Of a DNA stretch of 64,000 bases, positions 21,076 to 31,477 are shown one piece after another (position 1 is the stretch's first letter; each line of letters opens with the position of its first letter). The DNA comes from Fulvimarina sp. Lineage in GTDB: Bacteria > Pseudomonadota > Alphaproteobacteria > Rhizobiales > Rhizobiaceae. The stretch spans positions 28,067 to 92,066 of the forward strand of contig PACL01000053.1 in assembly GCA_002700095.1 (NCBI GenBank), in the 5' to 3' direction. Below the pieces are notes generated by a model, which ran no database searches, had not been told where the DNA came from, and was given only the letters and a program-made list of their open reading frames with translations. The translations under genes and the position numbers were made by a program.

Positions 21076-21313
21076 CGCGACCTCCTTTCCATGCCGTGAT
21101 CAGCCGTGTGGCGCCATTTCGCGCGGTGTGCACGACGACGAAGCACTCATCTCCGACCATGCCGAGGGAAATCCACCGCTCCTCGCCAGCGTCGGCGCGG
21201 TCATCCATGCGGGTCAGAACATCGCCCTCGAAGATTCCTGCCGCATAAAGCAGGTCGACATTCCGCTCGGCGATGATCCTTTGCCTCTTCGTCTCGTCCC
21301 ATTCGAGATCCAT
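21011..21313 (-). CDS. brnT: BrnT-type ribonuclease toxin
   Basis: The 100-residue toxin is a RelE-fold RNase that would cut mRNA and slow translation. It begins LEWDETKRQRIIAERNVD and contains GEERWISLGMVGDECFVVVH and RLITAWKGGRDERRDY, the standard BrnT segments. It has an AAGGAT ribosome site and precedes its antitoxin gene. About 10 residues continue past the usual family end, which creates the 65-base overlap with brnA. Confidence 0.87.
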   Translation of the reverse strand: MDLEWDETKRQRIIAERNVDLLYAAGIFEGDVLTRMDDRADAGEERWISLGMVGDECFVVVHTARNGATRLITAWKGGRDERRDYQAGIARRNQANEGKG

Positions 21314-21389
21314 GGATCATCCTTGCGAATGGGTGGCTGGTGAGACGTGATCCCGTCCCGAGCGGGCCGGGCGATACGCCATGTCGCTA

Positions 21390-21410
21390 ATGTACATCGA
21401 AAGTGTACAT
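21390..21410 (-). promoter_or_regulatory. Candidate BrnA operator
   Basis: Two TGTACAT boxes start at 21391 and 21404, 13 bases apart; the first is the perfect palindrome ATGTACAT (21390-21397). They lie about 77 bases upstream of the brnT start, where antitoxin autoregulation is expected. Binding is inferred. Confidence 0.45.
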
Positions 21411-21471
21411 CCGGACAAGACGGGACGCTGCTTGCCTGCCCCCGCTATCCAGCCGCGCCGCCATGCACTAG

Positions 21472-22788
<1,317 letters not shown>

Positions 22789-22806
22789 TGGCGCAAGCCT
22801 CGTAGC

Positions 22807-22870
22807 GCCCCCTCATCCTGAGGTGCTCGGCCGGCCCTTCGAGCCGGCTGAGCCTCGAAGGGTGAGGGGG
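22807..22870. repeat. Long imperfect palindromic repeat after eno
   Basis: CCCCCTCA at 22808-22815 pairs with TGAGGGGG at 22863-22870. The interior includes GCCGGC-type pairing around CCCTTCGA, giving a stem of nearly 28 positions with mismatches. This is the kind of interspersed extragenic palindrome often seen in Hyphomicrobiales. It may also stabilise or terminate eno mRNA. Confidence 0.6.
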
Positions 22871-22975
22871 CGTCGCACGGCTCTCGGCGCCGCCCTGCGG
22901 CAGCAGCCAGCCGCAATGACACGCGGGGCGGTGCAGTCCGTCGTTGAAGGCGGGGGCGCCAGGCCCAGAGGCATC

Positions 22976-23002
22976 GTCATCCCGGGCTTGACCCGGGATC
23001 CA
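22976..23002. repeat. Extragenic palindromic element (left copy)
   Basis: GTCATCCCGGG-CTTGA-CCCGGGATCCA contains a perfect CCCGGG/CCCGGG stem (22981-22986 and 22992-22997). A variant copy in the opposite orientation lies at 23597-23628, on the other side of the AT-rich patch. Confidence 0.55.
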
Positions 23003-23131
23003 TTCCAAATCGCCGACGCTACGCCTGCGGTATCATCGCAACGCATTTCTTTTAATTTAGATTAGAGCTTATTTTCCATGTCGTCTTAAAAAGCCCGATC
23101 CCAATGCATCAATACGTATAAGATATTATTT

Positions 23132-23506
23132 CTAATCGATTCGCTCTATGTGAGCATTGCTGCAATTCGGCGAAATAGTCGCCAGCGCTTTGCGAAACTC
23201 ACCATCACCCGTATCAAAGCGGAAAGAAACAAGATACTTCGGTGGAATCATGTTGCTAATCTCGATCCATCGAAACCATCTTGTTTGTTTTTCAATATCA
23301 TATATTTTATACATCGAAGGAAATCGTAGAGAATCCCTCATCACTGAGTCTCGGATCGCATCAGCCGCATTTGAGGCGTCAGCGAGGTAAGTACATTTAT
23401 CAGTAGCGATGTATTCGGCGATATTCTCTTCGTCTTGGCTGCATGAAATCAATATAGAAGTTGCTAAAACAAACAAGCAATAATGTAAAATTCCATGCAT
23501 CGCCAT
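23132..23506 (-). CDS. Small putative lipoprotein in AT-rich patch
   Basis: The 124-residue protein has a signal peptide with a lipobox-like end (LATSILISC-S), so it is probably acylated at that cysteine and anchored in the envelope. The mature part of ~100 residues has two further cysteines (DKCTYL and SPNCSN) that could pair. I do not recognise the family. Codon use is strikingly AT-rich compared with every neighbour, which suggests recent acquisition. ATG 23500 is an alternative start. Confidence 0.65.
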   Translation of the reverse strand: MAMHGILHYCLFVLATSILISCSQDEENIAEYIATDKCTYLADASNAADAIRDSVMRDSLRFPSMYKIYDIEKQTRWFRWIEISNMIPPKYLVSFRFDTGDGEFRKALATISPNCSNAHIERID

Positions 23507-23596
23507 TTATCTCACGCAAGCCCGGGCATCAGGACATGCCTGGTGAACGTTTGAATTCATACCCGTTGCGTTTCGCGCACCATTTTCCCGCAGAGG

Positions 23597-23628
23597 CGTG
23601 GATCCCGGCTCTGCGGCCGCAATGACGA
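23597..23628. repeat. Extragenic palindromic element (right copy, inverted)
   Basis: TGGATCCCGG followed by CTCTGCGGCCG and CAATGACG is a reverse-complement variant of the element at 22976-23002. The two copies bracket the AT-rich lipoprotein gene. Confidence 0.45.
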
Positions 23629-23685
23629 CGCCTGGAGGGTGGCGGCCGGTGGCAAGGCGACCGCGCCGCCCTGCTCGCTCAGTCC

Positions 23686-24594
23686 TCAATTGCCCTTCCT
23701 GTCGAGCTCCGGCGCCACCTGGCCGTAGCTGATCAGCGCGAACAGCGCCGAGCCGCCGAGGATGTTGCCGGTCAGCGCCGGCAGATAGAACGTCCAGAGC
23801 GCATGGTGCGGCATCAGCTCGCCGGAAAACATCAGCGCCATCGCCTCCACCGATCCGGCCACGATATGGGACAGGTGGAACAGCGCGATCAGATAGGTCA
23901 GAAGCGCGATGACGAAGAAGCCGGCATTCTGGGCCGACGGCAGCACCCAGACGACGGTGGCGATCAGCCAGCCGGCGACGATGCCGCGCAGCAGCGTCGA
24001 CCACGGCCCGGCCTCCATGGCTTCGCGGGAGATCGCCAGGGCCGCGGCGGTGATGTCGGGGGTGTCGAGGACGTCGAAGGCGATGCCGGCACCGTAGACC
24101 GCCGTGCCCACCATATTGGCCACGAAGACGACGGACCACAGCCGCGCCAGAGCCTTCACCCCGATCCACTTGGGCCGGGCGAGGACCGGCAGCGTCGCCG
24201 TCAGGGTGATCTCGGTGAACAGCTGCTGGCGGCCGAGGATGACGATGAGAAATCCCACCGAATAGCCCCAGCATTCGATCAGCGGGCGCCAGGGCGTGTC
24301 CGGCAGATAGGCCCGCAGCACCGCCTGGGTGAACACCGAAAACCCGATGGAGAGGCCGGCTGCGAGGCCCGACCACCACAGGCTCGACATCGGGCGGGTG
24401 AGTTCGTCCTCGCCCTCCTGGCGCACCAGCTCGTAGATCGCCAGCGGCCGCAGACTCAGCCGGCGCTCGATCTCGCTCAGCTCCGTCGCCGTCAGCGTCG
24501 AGCCTTCCTCCTCGATGCGCCGCTCGGTGACGTCGTTGGAATGGCGACGCGTGTTGCCGTTGCGTTTCTCGATATCGGTGTTCGGTGCATCCAT
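23686..24594 (-). CDS. Formate/nitrite transporter family channel
   Basis: The 302-residue protein has a charged cytoplasmic N-terminus of ~70 residues and six predicted helices. Family features include SGLAAGLSIGFS, LGRQQLFTEITLTA, WSVVFVANMVGT and the C-terminal FYLPALTGNILGGSALF. FNT channels move formate, nitrite or hydrosulfide; this one looks closer to the YfdC branch, whose substrate is unclear. The start at 24594 has AAGGG upstream. No nitrite or formate enzyme lies next to it. Confidence 0.85.
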   Translation of the reverse strand: MDAPNTDIEKRNGNTRRHSNDVTERRIEEEGSTLTATELSEIERRLSLRPLAIYELVRQEGEDELTRPMSSLWWSGLAAGLSIGFSVFTQAVLRAYLPDTPWRPLIECWGYSVGFLIVILGRQQLFTEITLTATLPVLARPKWIGVKALARLWSVVFVANMVGTAVYGAGIAFDVLDTPDITAAALAISREAMEAGPWSTLLRGIVAGWLIATVVWVLPSAQNAGFFVIALLTYLIALFHLSHIVAGSVEAMALMFSGELMPHHALWTFYLPALTGNILGGSALFALISYGQVAPELDRKGN

Positions 24595-24879
24595 GCGTCT
24601 GCCCTTGTGGTCGCGGAATTATCGCGGAAAGGCTTCGCGGCGCGAAGGCTCCCGTCCAAGACCTGATCCATATAGCGGCGACGGTCGGACGATCTCCCCG
24701 CGGCGGCGAGAAATCCGGTCCCATGAACGAGACGTGATGCGTCCTTCCGCCTTCGGCAGACCATGCCGAAGACGCCCTGTCCCCATCGGACCGCCATCAG
24801 CGGGGTGCGACGGGCAGCCGGGCTCCGGGCTCGCGTCCGAAGCCTCCGGCCCGGGCCTGGTTTGGACAGGGACGCCGCC

Positions 24880-25764
24880 TCAGCGGTCGGTGCGGGCGAT
24901 GCGCTGGATGTACTGGCCGTAGTTGCTCTTGCCGAGCTCCTTGCCGAGGCTCATCAGCTGGTCGCGGTCGATCAGCCCCATCTCGAAGGCGATCTCCTCG
25001 ATGCAGGCGATCTTGAAGCCCTGGCGATGTTCCAGCGTGCGCACGAACTCCGCCGCCTCGAGCAGGGAATCCGGCGTGCCGGTGTCGAGCCAGGCATAGC
25101 CGCGGCCCATCCGCGAGACCTCGAGGGTACCTTCCTCCAGATAGATCCGGTTGAGGTCGGTGATCTCCAGCTCGCCCCGGGGCGAGGGCTTCAGCGTGTT
25201 GGCGAAGCGGCTGGCCCGGCCGTCGTAGAAGTAGAGGCCGGTCACCGCCCAGTTGGAGCGCGGCTTTTCGGGCTTTTCCTCGATCGAGGTGGCATGGAAG
25301 TCGGCGTCGAAGGCGACCACGCCGTAACGTTCCGGATCGTTGACGTGATAGGCGAAGACCGTCGCGCCGTCCTCGTGCTTGATGCTCTTCTGCATCAGCG
25401 TCGGCATGCCGTGGCCGTAGAACAGGTTATCGCCGAGGATCAGGGCGGAGGGCTCGCCGTTCACGAAGTCCTCGCCGATCAGATAGGCCTGGGCGAGGCC
25501 GTCCGGGCTTGGCTGTTCGGCATAGGAAAGCTTCAGGCCGAGGCGCTCGCCGTCGCCGAGCAGCGCCTTGAAGCGCGGCAGGTCGTGCGGGGTCGAGATC
25601 AGCAGGATCTCGCGGATCCCGGCCAGCATCAGCGTCGACAGCGGATAGTAGATCATCGGCTTGTCGTAGACGGGAAGCAGCTGCTTCGACGCGGTCAGCG
25701 TCATGGGATGAAGGCGGGTACCGCTTCCCCCGGCCAGGATGATGCCCTTCACGATGGTCTCCAT
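24880..25764 (-). CDS. rmlA: Glucose-1-phosphate thymidylyltransferase
   Basis: The 294-residue enzyme makes dTDP-glucose, the first step to dTDP-L-rhamnose. It shows [44 protein letters not shown] and [18 protein letters not shown] 25752 is a serious alternative start: it gives the classical MKGIILAGG beginning (290 residues) and has GGAG six to seven bases upstream. It is divergent from rmlC, with 119 bases between them. Confidence 0.95.
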   Translation of the reverse strand: METIVKGIILAGGSGTRLHPMTLTASKQLLPVYDKPMIYYPLSTLMLAGIREILLISTPHDLPRFKALLGDGERLGLKLSYAEQPSPDGLAQAYLIGEDFVNGEPSALILGDNLFYGHGMPTLMQKSIKHEDGATVFAYHVNDPERYGVVAFDADFHATSIEEKPEKPRSNWAVTGLYFYDGRASRFANTLKPSPRGELEITDLNRIYLEEGTLEVSRMGRGYAWLDTGTPDSLLEAAEFVRTLEHRQGFKIACIEEIAFEMGLIDRDQLMSLGKELGKSNYGQYIQRIARTDR

Positions 25765-25883
25765 TCGCGATTGCCGATGAAGCCCGCTTAATATATCCCG
25801 GCTCCGGGCGCCACCATGACGTCGCGTCCGACGTGCCCGGTGCTTCCGGGCGTGAGCTTCAGGCCGCTCCAAGAAGGATCGTC

Positions 25884-26450
25884 ATGCTGGAAGTCATCCC
25901 CCTTGCCATCCCCGACGTCCTCGAGATCAGGCCGCGCAAGTTCGGCGACGATCGCGGATTCTTCAGCGAGACCTTTAGCGCCCAGCGCTTCACCGAGGCA
26001 GGCATCACCATGCCCTGGGTTCAGGACAACCAGTCCTTCTCGGCAGCGAAGTTTACGCTGCGGGGCCTGCATTTCCAGGCGCCGCCCTTCGCCCAGGACA
26101 AGCTGGTGCGGGTCCTGAAGGGCGCGATCCTCGACGTCGCCGTCGACATCCGCCACGGCTCGCCGACCTTCGGCCGGTGGGTGGCGCTCGAGGTCTCGGC
26201 GAAGGCCTTCAACCAGATCCTGGTGCCGAAGGGGTTTGCCCACGGCTTCCTCACCCTCGAACCCGACACCGAGGTGTTCTACAAGGTCTCCGCGCCCTAT
26301 TCCGGCGACCATGATCGCGGCATCGCCTGGAACGACGCCGAGATCGGCGTCGACTGGCGGCTGGGCGGCGAGACCCCGATCCTGTCGGAGAAGGACAAGG
26401 TCGCTCCGACGCTTGCCGAGACCACGGTCATCTTCACCTACGACGCCTGA
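25884..26450 (+). CDS. rmlC: dTDP-4-dehydrorhamnose 3,5-epimerase
   Basis: The 188-residue cupin-fold epimerase acts after RmlB. It contains [26 protein letters not shown] (catalytic His), [16 protein letters not shown] and [11 protein letters not shown]. The start at 25884 is set by AGAAGGA nine bases upstream; 17 codons before it are discarded. rmlB follows after 11 bases. Confidence 0.95.
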   Translation: MLEVIPLAIPDVLEIRPRKFGDDRGFFSETFSAQRFTEAGITMPWVQDNQSFSAAKFTLRGLHFQAPPFAQDKLVRVLKGAILDVAVDIRHGSPTFGRWVALEVSAKAFNQILVPKGFAHGFLTLEPDTEVFYKVSAPYSGDHDRGIAWNDAEIGVDWRLGGETPILSEKDKVAPTLAETTVIFTYDA

Positions 26451-26461
26451 GGGGCTGCCCC

Positions 26462-27514
26462 ATGAAGTTTCTCGTCACCGGCGGCGCCGGCTTCATCGGC
26501 TCCGCGGTCTGCCGCCACCTGATCCGCAACACCGCCCACAGCGTCGTCAATGTCGACAAGCTGACCTATGCGGCGAACCTCGCCTCGCTGGAGCCGATCT
26601 CCAACGATCCGCGCTACCGGTTCGCCAAGGTCGACATCCGCGACCGCGAGGCGATCGGCGGGCTTCTGCGCGACAACGAGATCGACGTGGTCATGCATCT
26701 GGCGGCCGAAAGCCACGTCGACCGCTCGATCGACGGGCCGGGCGAATTCATCCAGACCAACGTCGTCGGCACCTTCGACCTCCTGGAGGCGGTGCGCAGC
26801 TACTGGTCGGAGCTGTCCGGCGAGCGGCGCGACGGCTTCCGCTTCCATCACGTCTCCACCGACGAGGTCTATGGCGACCTGCCGCTCGATGGCGGCCTGT
26901 TCACCGAGGCGACGCCCTATGCGCCGTCCTCGCCCTATTCGGCCTCGAAGGCCGCCTCCGATCATCTCGCCATGGCCTGGCACCACACCTACAAGCTGCC
27001 GGTCGTCCTCTCCAACTGCTCGAACAATTACGGGCCCTACCATTTCCCGGAAAAGCTCATCCCGCTGATGATCCTCAACGGCCTGGAGGGCCGCGAGCTG
27101 CCGGTCTACGGGCGAGGCGAGAACGTCCGCGACTGGCTCTATGTGGAGGATCACGCCCGGGCGCTGGAGATGATCGCGACGGGCGGCGAGCCCGGCCGCT
27201 CCTACAATGTCGGCGGGCGCAACGAACGCTCCAATCTCGACGTCGTCCACACCATATGCGACACGCTCGACCGGCTGGCCCCGCATGCGGACGGACGGTC
27301 CCGGCGCGAGCAGATCGCCTTCGTCACCGATCGGCCGGGCCACGACCTGCGCTATGCCATCGACGCGACCCGGCTGGAGGAGGAACTCGGCTGGAAGGCC
27401 GAGGAGACCTTCGACACCGGGCTGGAAAAGACAATCGCCTGGTTCCTCGACAACGAGGCCTGGTGGCGCCCGTTGCGCGAGCGCTATTCGGGGCAGCGTC
27501 TCGGCAAGTCCTGA
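26462..27514 (+). CDS. rmlB: dTDP-glucose 4,6-dehydratase
   Basis: The 350-residue extended SDR removes water from dTDP-glucose. It shows the NAD motif [22 protein letters not shown], the catalytic STDEVYGDL and [11 protein letters not shown], and [14 protein letters not shown]. Length is typical. It is the middle gene of rmlC-rmlB-rmlD. Confidence 0.96.
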   Translation: MKFLVTGGAGFIGSAVCRHLIRNTAHSVVNVDKLTYAANLASLEPISNDPRYRFAKVDIRDREAIGGLLRDNEIDVVMHLAAESHVDRSIDGPGEFIQTNVVGTFDLLEAVRSYWSELSGERRDGFRFHHVSTDEVYGDLPLDGGLFTEATPYAPSSPYSASKAASDHLAMAWHHTYKLPVVLSNCSNNYGPYHFPEKLIPLMILNGLEGRELPVYGRGENVRDWLYVEDHARALEMIATGGEPGRSYNVGGRNERSNLDVVHTICDTLDRLAPHADGRSRREQIAFVTDRPGHDLRYAIDATRLEEELGWKAEETFDTGLEKTIAWFLDNEAWWRPLRERYSGQRLGKS

Positions 27515-27595
27515 CCGGGCGGCAAATCCCGACTACGCGGCAAGGTCGCGTCGGGCGGCAAGACCGAGCGACAAGACCGGACGGCAAGAAGGAGA
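27514..27595 (+). repeat. Degenerate short tandem repeat before rmlD
   Basis: Units such as CGGGCGGCAA, GCGGCAAG, CGGGCGGCAAGACC, GCGACAAGACC and CGGACGGCAAGA follow each other between rmlB and rmlD. They look like slippage-derived copies of one ~12-base unit. No function can be assigned. Confidence 0.4.
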
Positions 27596-27602
27596 GATCA
27601 CC

Positions 27603-28478
27603 ATGCGGATACTCGTGACGGGCCGCGACGGTCAGGTGGCGCGATGCCTTGCCGATCTGTCCGGCGAGGGCCGCGAGATCGTGGCGATGGGGCGGCCGGA
27701 TCTCGATCTCATCGATCGCGCCTCGGTGGTCGCCGCCGTCGCCCGCATCCGGCCCGACATCGTGGTCAATCCGGCGGCCTACACCGCCGTCGACAAGGCC
27801 GAGAGCGAGCCGGACGCCGCCTTCGCGGTCAATGCCGCCGGCGCGGAGGCCGTCGCTCTGGCGGCGGCCGAGGCGGGCGTTCCGATCGTCCATGTCTCCA
27901 CCGACTACGTCTTTGCCGGCGACAAGGACGGGCGCTATGTCGAGACCGACCCGGTGGGGCCGACCGGCGTCTATGGCGCCAGCAAGCTGGAGGGCGAGAC
28001 CCGCGTCCTCGCCGCCAATCCGAAGGCCGTCGTCCTGCGCACGGCCTGGGTCTACAGCCCCTATGGCAACAACTTCCTGAAGACGATGCTGCGCGTCGCC
28101 AAGGACCGCGACGTCCTGCGCGTCGTCGCCGACCAGCACGGCACGCCGACCTATGCGCCGGACATCGCCGCCGGCATCCTTGCGGTCTGTGAGCGGACGA
28201 TGGCTGAGCCGAACGGCGACTGGCCCGGCGTCTACCACATGGTCGCCGAGGGCGAGACCACCTGGGCGGGCTTTGCCGAGGCGATCTTCGCCGCATCGCG
28301 CGAGCGCGGCGGTCCGGCCGCCAGCGTCGAGCCGATCACCACGGCCGATTATCCGACGCCGGCGCGGCGGCCGAAGAACTCGCGGCTCGACACGGCTCGC
28401 TTCTCGGCGACCTTCGATCACCGTCTGCCAGCATGGCAAAGCGGCATCGCCCGCTGCCTCGACGCCCTCGACGGGTAG
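27603..28478 (+). CDS. rmlD: dTDP-4-dehydrorhamnose reductase
   Basis: The 291-residue SDR uses NAD(P)H for the last step to dTDP-L-rhamnose. It shows ILVTGRDGQVARCL, NPAAYTAVDKAE, the catalytic VSTDYVFAGD and YGASKLEGE, and RTAWVYSPYGNNF. The start at 27603 follows AAGGAGAG. The 88 bases before it contain degenerate tandem copies of a CGGGCGGCAAG-like unit. Confidence 0.95.
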   Translation: MRILVTGRDGQVARCLADLSGEGREIVAMGRPDLDLIDRASVVAAVARIRPDIVVNPAAYTAVDKAESEPDAAFAVNAAGAEAVALAAAEAGVPIVHVSTDYVFAGDKDGRYVETDPVGPTGVYGASKLEGETRVLAANPKAVVLRTAWVYSPYGNNFLKTMLRVAKDRDVLRVVADQHGTPTYAPDIAAGILAVCERTMAEPNGDWPGVYHMVAEGETTWAGFAEAIFAASRERGGPAASVEPITTADYPTPARRPKNSRLDTARFSATFDHRLPAWQSGIARCLDALDG

Positions 28479-29053
28479 GATCCGGCGCATTTCGCGACCG
28501 GTTTTTTTGCGACTGCGAAATGGTGCTGAAATGCAACGATGCTACGGCAAATCCATCAGGCCTCCCTGCATTGTATCGCCGCATCGAGGCTGCGTCCGCC
28601 GGGGTGGTGGCGCAATGGAAGCTTCGGTTCACGCAAGTGGCTGACACGGGAGGTGTTTTTCATTTCTGCCTGGTCTCGCAAGCCGCCGGCAACCGCCTCG
28701 CGCGGCGACGCCCGAAGGGGCGTCGCCGCGGCGCGAGAAACGTTGCCGTGGCCGGGCCAGCTTTCGGACACGATCTTGGTCCAACGAGTGGGATGGGCCG
28801 GCTCGGACGGCGGTGGTGAATTTTCGCAGTCTGGAGACGTCCCTGTTGCAGCTATTCGAACCGACGGCATGGGAGGGCCGCTCGGCGAAGGGGGTTCGAT
28901 GTCGCCACTGACGGTTCTGTCTCGCCCGCACCGCGGTCGCGCGCCAGTATCTTCGGCGCATGGCGCCGGCCGCCGGGCCGGCGACCCGTTGGGGGCGACG
29001 GGCGACATGCAGCCGCTCCTGCGACCGGCCGTCCATGCCTGGAGCTGCGGACG
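28479..29053. other. 575-base region with no convincing gene
   Basis: Open frames here (for example one on + from 28539) have no recognisable protein features and overlap one another. A hairpin-like repeat sits right after rmlD: CATTTCGC (28488-28495) and GCGAAATG (28515-28522) enclose a loop with seven T residues. The rest probably holds the promoter for the glycosyltransferase genes. Confidence 0.5.
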
Positions 29054-31477
29054 ATGGACGGCCTGATGCTGGAGCGTCTCGTCCCGTCGATCCGTCATGC
29101 GGCGCGCAAGGCGTTGTTTTCCCCGGCTGCCGTTCGAACCCGGCCGCAGGACGCCACCGGGCGCCGGACCGGCTCGGCGCAGGTGTTCCGCTGGCTGAAG
29201 GTCGGCCTGCGTCTGCGACCCCTGATCAAGCGGGCTGACGCGCTGCGCGATAAGGGCCGCCCCGTCGAGGCTGCAGCTGCCTACGAGGCCGCCCTGCAGG
29301 TCGCGCCCTGGCATGCCGGCCTGAAGATCCAGTGCGGCAACATGCTGAAGGACGCCGGCCGGCTCGACGAGGCCCTCGCCTGGTATCGCGCTGCCCTCGG
29401 CGAGCGGCCGGCCGATGCCGACATCCACCTGCAGACCGGCCATGCGCTGAAGCTTCTCGGCCGGCGCTCGGAAGCGCTCGCGGCCTATCGCCGGGTCCTC
29501 GAGCTCGAACCGGCGCACCGGCATGCCAGCTGGGAGCTGATCCAGGCCGGTGAGATCGACGAGCAGTCGCGGGGGATGGCCGCCCAGATGACCGGGCACG
29601 GGTTGGAGACCATGCTGTCGCTCGCCGGCGAGGTCGAGACGATGCGGCGCCGGCTCGCCGAGATCGCGGCGGAGCTTCCGGATGTGGCGAGCCTCACGGC
29701 CTTCCCGGCGGCCAGCTACCGACTGTTCCGGCAGATCTACGACGTGCCCCCGCCGCCCGCCGACGGGCTGCCCGGTCCGGACATCCTGATCGTCGCCGAT
29801 GCCGGCGGCCTCGACGCCGACGGGCTCCACCGCCTGCTCGGCTCGATCCTCGACCAGTCGTCGCCGCGCTGGCGCGCCGTCGTCGCAGGGGTCGATCCGG
29901 CCCTGGCGCGGGCGGTCGAGCGGGTGTCGGCCGCCGAGCCGCGGCTCACACTCGTGGCAAACGCCCTGCCGGGCCGGGCCGGCGCCCTGCGGATCGCAAG
30001 GGAAGCGGCGGCGGACGCGGTGCTCCTGCCGGCGCCGGGCGCGGCGATCCACCGGCATTGCGTCGCCTGGCTCGCGGGGGTCTTCTCAGCGAGCGAGGCC
30101 GGGCTCCTGACCTGCGACGAGGAATGGCGACTGCCGGGCGAAAGCGAAGCGTCGGCCTTCGAGGCCCGCGGCGGCTTCGATCCGGACATGCTGCTCCAGG
30201 AGAACAGCTGGGGCGAGACGCTGGCGCTGCGCAAGGAGGCGCTCGCCGCGCTCGATCCGGCCGCGGACGGCGAGGACGGCTCGTTCCTGACCAGCGACCT
30301 CCTTTTCGCCGCGGTCCGGGCAGGCGTTCCGGTCGGCCACGTGCCGTATCCGCTCGCCGGCTTTGCGGCCGACGAGGCGGTGCGCCAGCGCGCATTCCGC
30401 GCCGCACGGCCGGGTCACCGGCGGGCGGTGGAGCGGCATCTGCAGATCCTCGGCCTCGCGGACCGGGCAGCGATCTCCGGCGGCAGCGCCGATGCGCGCC
30501 TGCATCTCACCTGGCTGCCGGCAACCCCCGGCGAGGCGATCACGGTGATCGTGCCGACCCGCGACAATGGCGCCGATTGCGCCGCCTTCGTCGACAGCCT
30601 GTTCAGACACGCCGCGCATCCAGAAGCCGTCGACTGCCTGATCGTCGACAACGGCTCGCGGCCCGGACCGGACGTCGAGCGGCTCGAAGCCATGGCCCGG
30701 CGGCCGGGTGTACGTCTCGTCAGACGGGATGAGCCGTTCAACTGGTCGCATCTGAACAATCGCGCCGCGCGTGAGAGCGACGCGCCGATCCTCGTCTTCG
30801 CCAATGACGACATGGAAATGCGGACGAAGGGCTGGGACGACTGCCTGCGCGGGCAGCTGCAGCGCGACGGCGTCGGCGCGGTCGGGGCGAAGCTGCTCTA
30901 TCCGGACGATACGGTCCAGCATGCCGGGGTCCTGTTCGGCTGGAAGGGGTCCGTCATCCATGACGGCCTCTACGAGCCTGCCGATGCCGGCGGGCCGTCG
31001 GGCCGCTGGTCGAAGACCCACCGCGCCAGTGCCGTGACCGGTGCCTTCCTGGCGGTCCGCCGGGAGGTCTTCGAAGCGCTCGGCGGCTTCGACGCGGCCC
31101 GGTTGCCGGTCGGCTACAGCGACATCGACCTCTGTCTGAAGCTTCGCGCCAGCGGGCGGACGGTCGTCTTTACACCGGATGTCGTGCTCACTCATCACGA
31201 ATCCAAATCCCGTGGCCTCGACCATCTCGATCCGGAGCGCGCGGCCCGCAGCAGCGCCGAGCGCCGTGTCGTGGAGGACCGTTGGGGCCGCGAACTATTT
31301 TGTCGCGATCCCTTCGTGAACCCGATATGGGTTGACGCAACGTTACCTTTCCGGCTGATCTCGTTTCCTTCGCCTCGACGCGCCTTTGAATTCGCCCGGT
31401 CCAGCGCATCCTCGGACCGGGGCGTGATCGACACCGCCAGGTCGAACTTGTCTCGTGAGTGTACCCGCCATGTCTAA
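29054..31477 (+). CDS. TPR-containing family 2 glycosyltransferase
   Basis: The 807-residue protein starts with TPR-like repeats (~55-170; a clear unit is HLQTGHALKLLGRRSEALAA). A middle region (~210-470) looks like a degraded first GT-A domain. A GT2 domain follows (~495-720) with ITVIVPTRDN, LIVDNGS, the metal-site-like FANDDMEM, GAKLLYPDDTVQHAG and YSDIDLCLKLRASG. The C-terminal part of this domain is typical of O-antigen and rhamnan transferases. GGAG lies nine bases before ATG 29054. It follows the rhamnose genes and overlaps the next transferase gene by a few bases. The acceptor sugar is unknown. Confidence 0.82.
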   Translation: MDGLMLERLVPSIRHAARKALFSPAAVRTRPQDATGRRTGSAQVFRWLKVGLRLRPLIKRADALRDKGRPVEAAAAYEAALQVAPWHAGLKIQCGNMLKDAGRLDEALAWYRAALGERPADADIHLQTGHALKLLGRRSEALAAYRRVLELEPAHRHASWELIQAGEIDEQSRGMAAQMTGHGLETMLSLAGEVETMRRRLAEIAAELPDVASLTAFPAASYRLFRQIYDVPPPPADGLPGPDILIVADAGGLDADGLHRLLGSILDQSSPRWRAVVAGVDPALARAVERVSAAEPRLTLVANALPGRAGALRIAREAAADAVLLPAPGAAIHRHCVAWLAGVFSASEAGLLTCDEEWRLPGESEASAFEARGGFDPDMLLQENSWGETLALRKEALAALDPAADGEDGSFLTSDLLFAAVRAGVPVGHVPYPLAGFAADEAVRQRAFRAARPGHRRAVERHLQILGLADRAAISGGSADARLHLTWLPATPGEAITVIVPTRDNGADCAAFVDSLFRHAAHPEAVDCLIVDNGSRPGPDVERLEAMARRPGVRLVRRDEPFNWSHLNNRAARESDAPILVFANDDMEMRTKGWDDCLRGQLQRDGVGAVGAKLLYPDDTVQHAGVLFGWKGSVIHDGLYEPADAGGPSGRWSKTHRASAVTGAFLAVRREVFEALGGFDAARLPVGYSDIDLCLKLRASGRTVVFTPDVVLTHHESKSRGLDHLDPERAARSSAERRVVEDRWGRELFCRDPFVNPIWVDATLPFRLISFPSPRRAFEFARSSASSDRGVIDTARSNLSRECTRHV

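Larger units (their letters stand above)
22789..23131. other. Intergenic region with two palindromic repeats
   Basis: No gene is seen. The first ~215 bases are GC-rich and hold two palindromic repeat elements; after about 23030 the composition switches abruptly to AT-rich. Confidence 0.6.

Noticed and set aside
28539..29066. 175-codon open frame after rmlD
   Set aside because: No motif, unusual Trp/Arg/Ser content and overlaps with other random frames.
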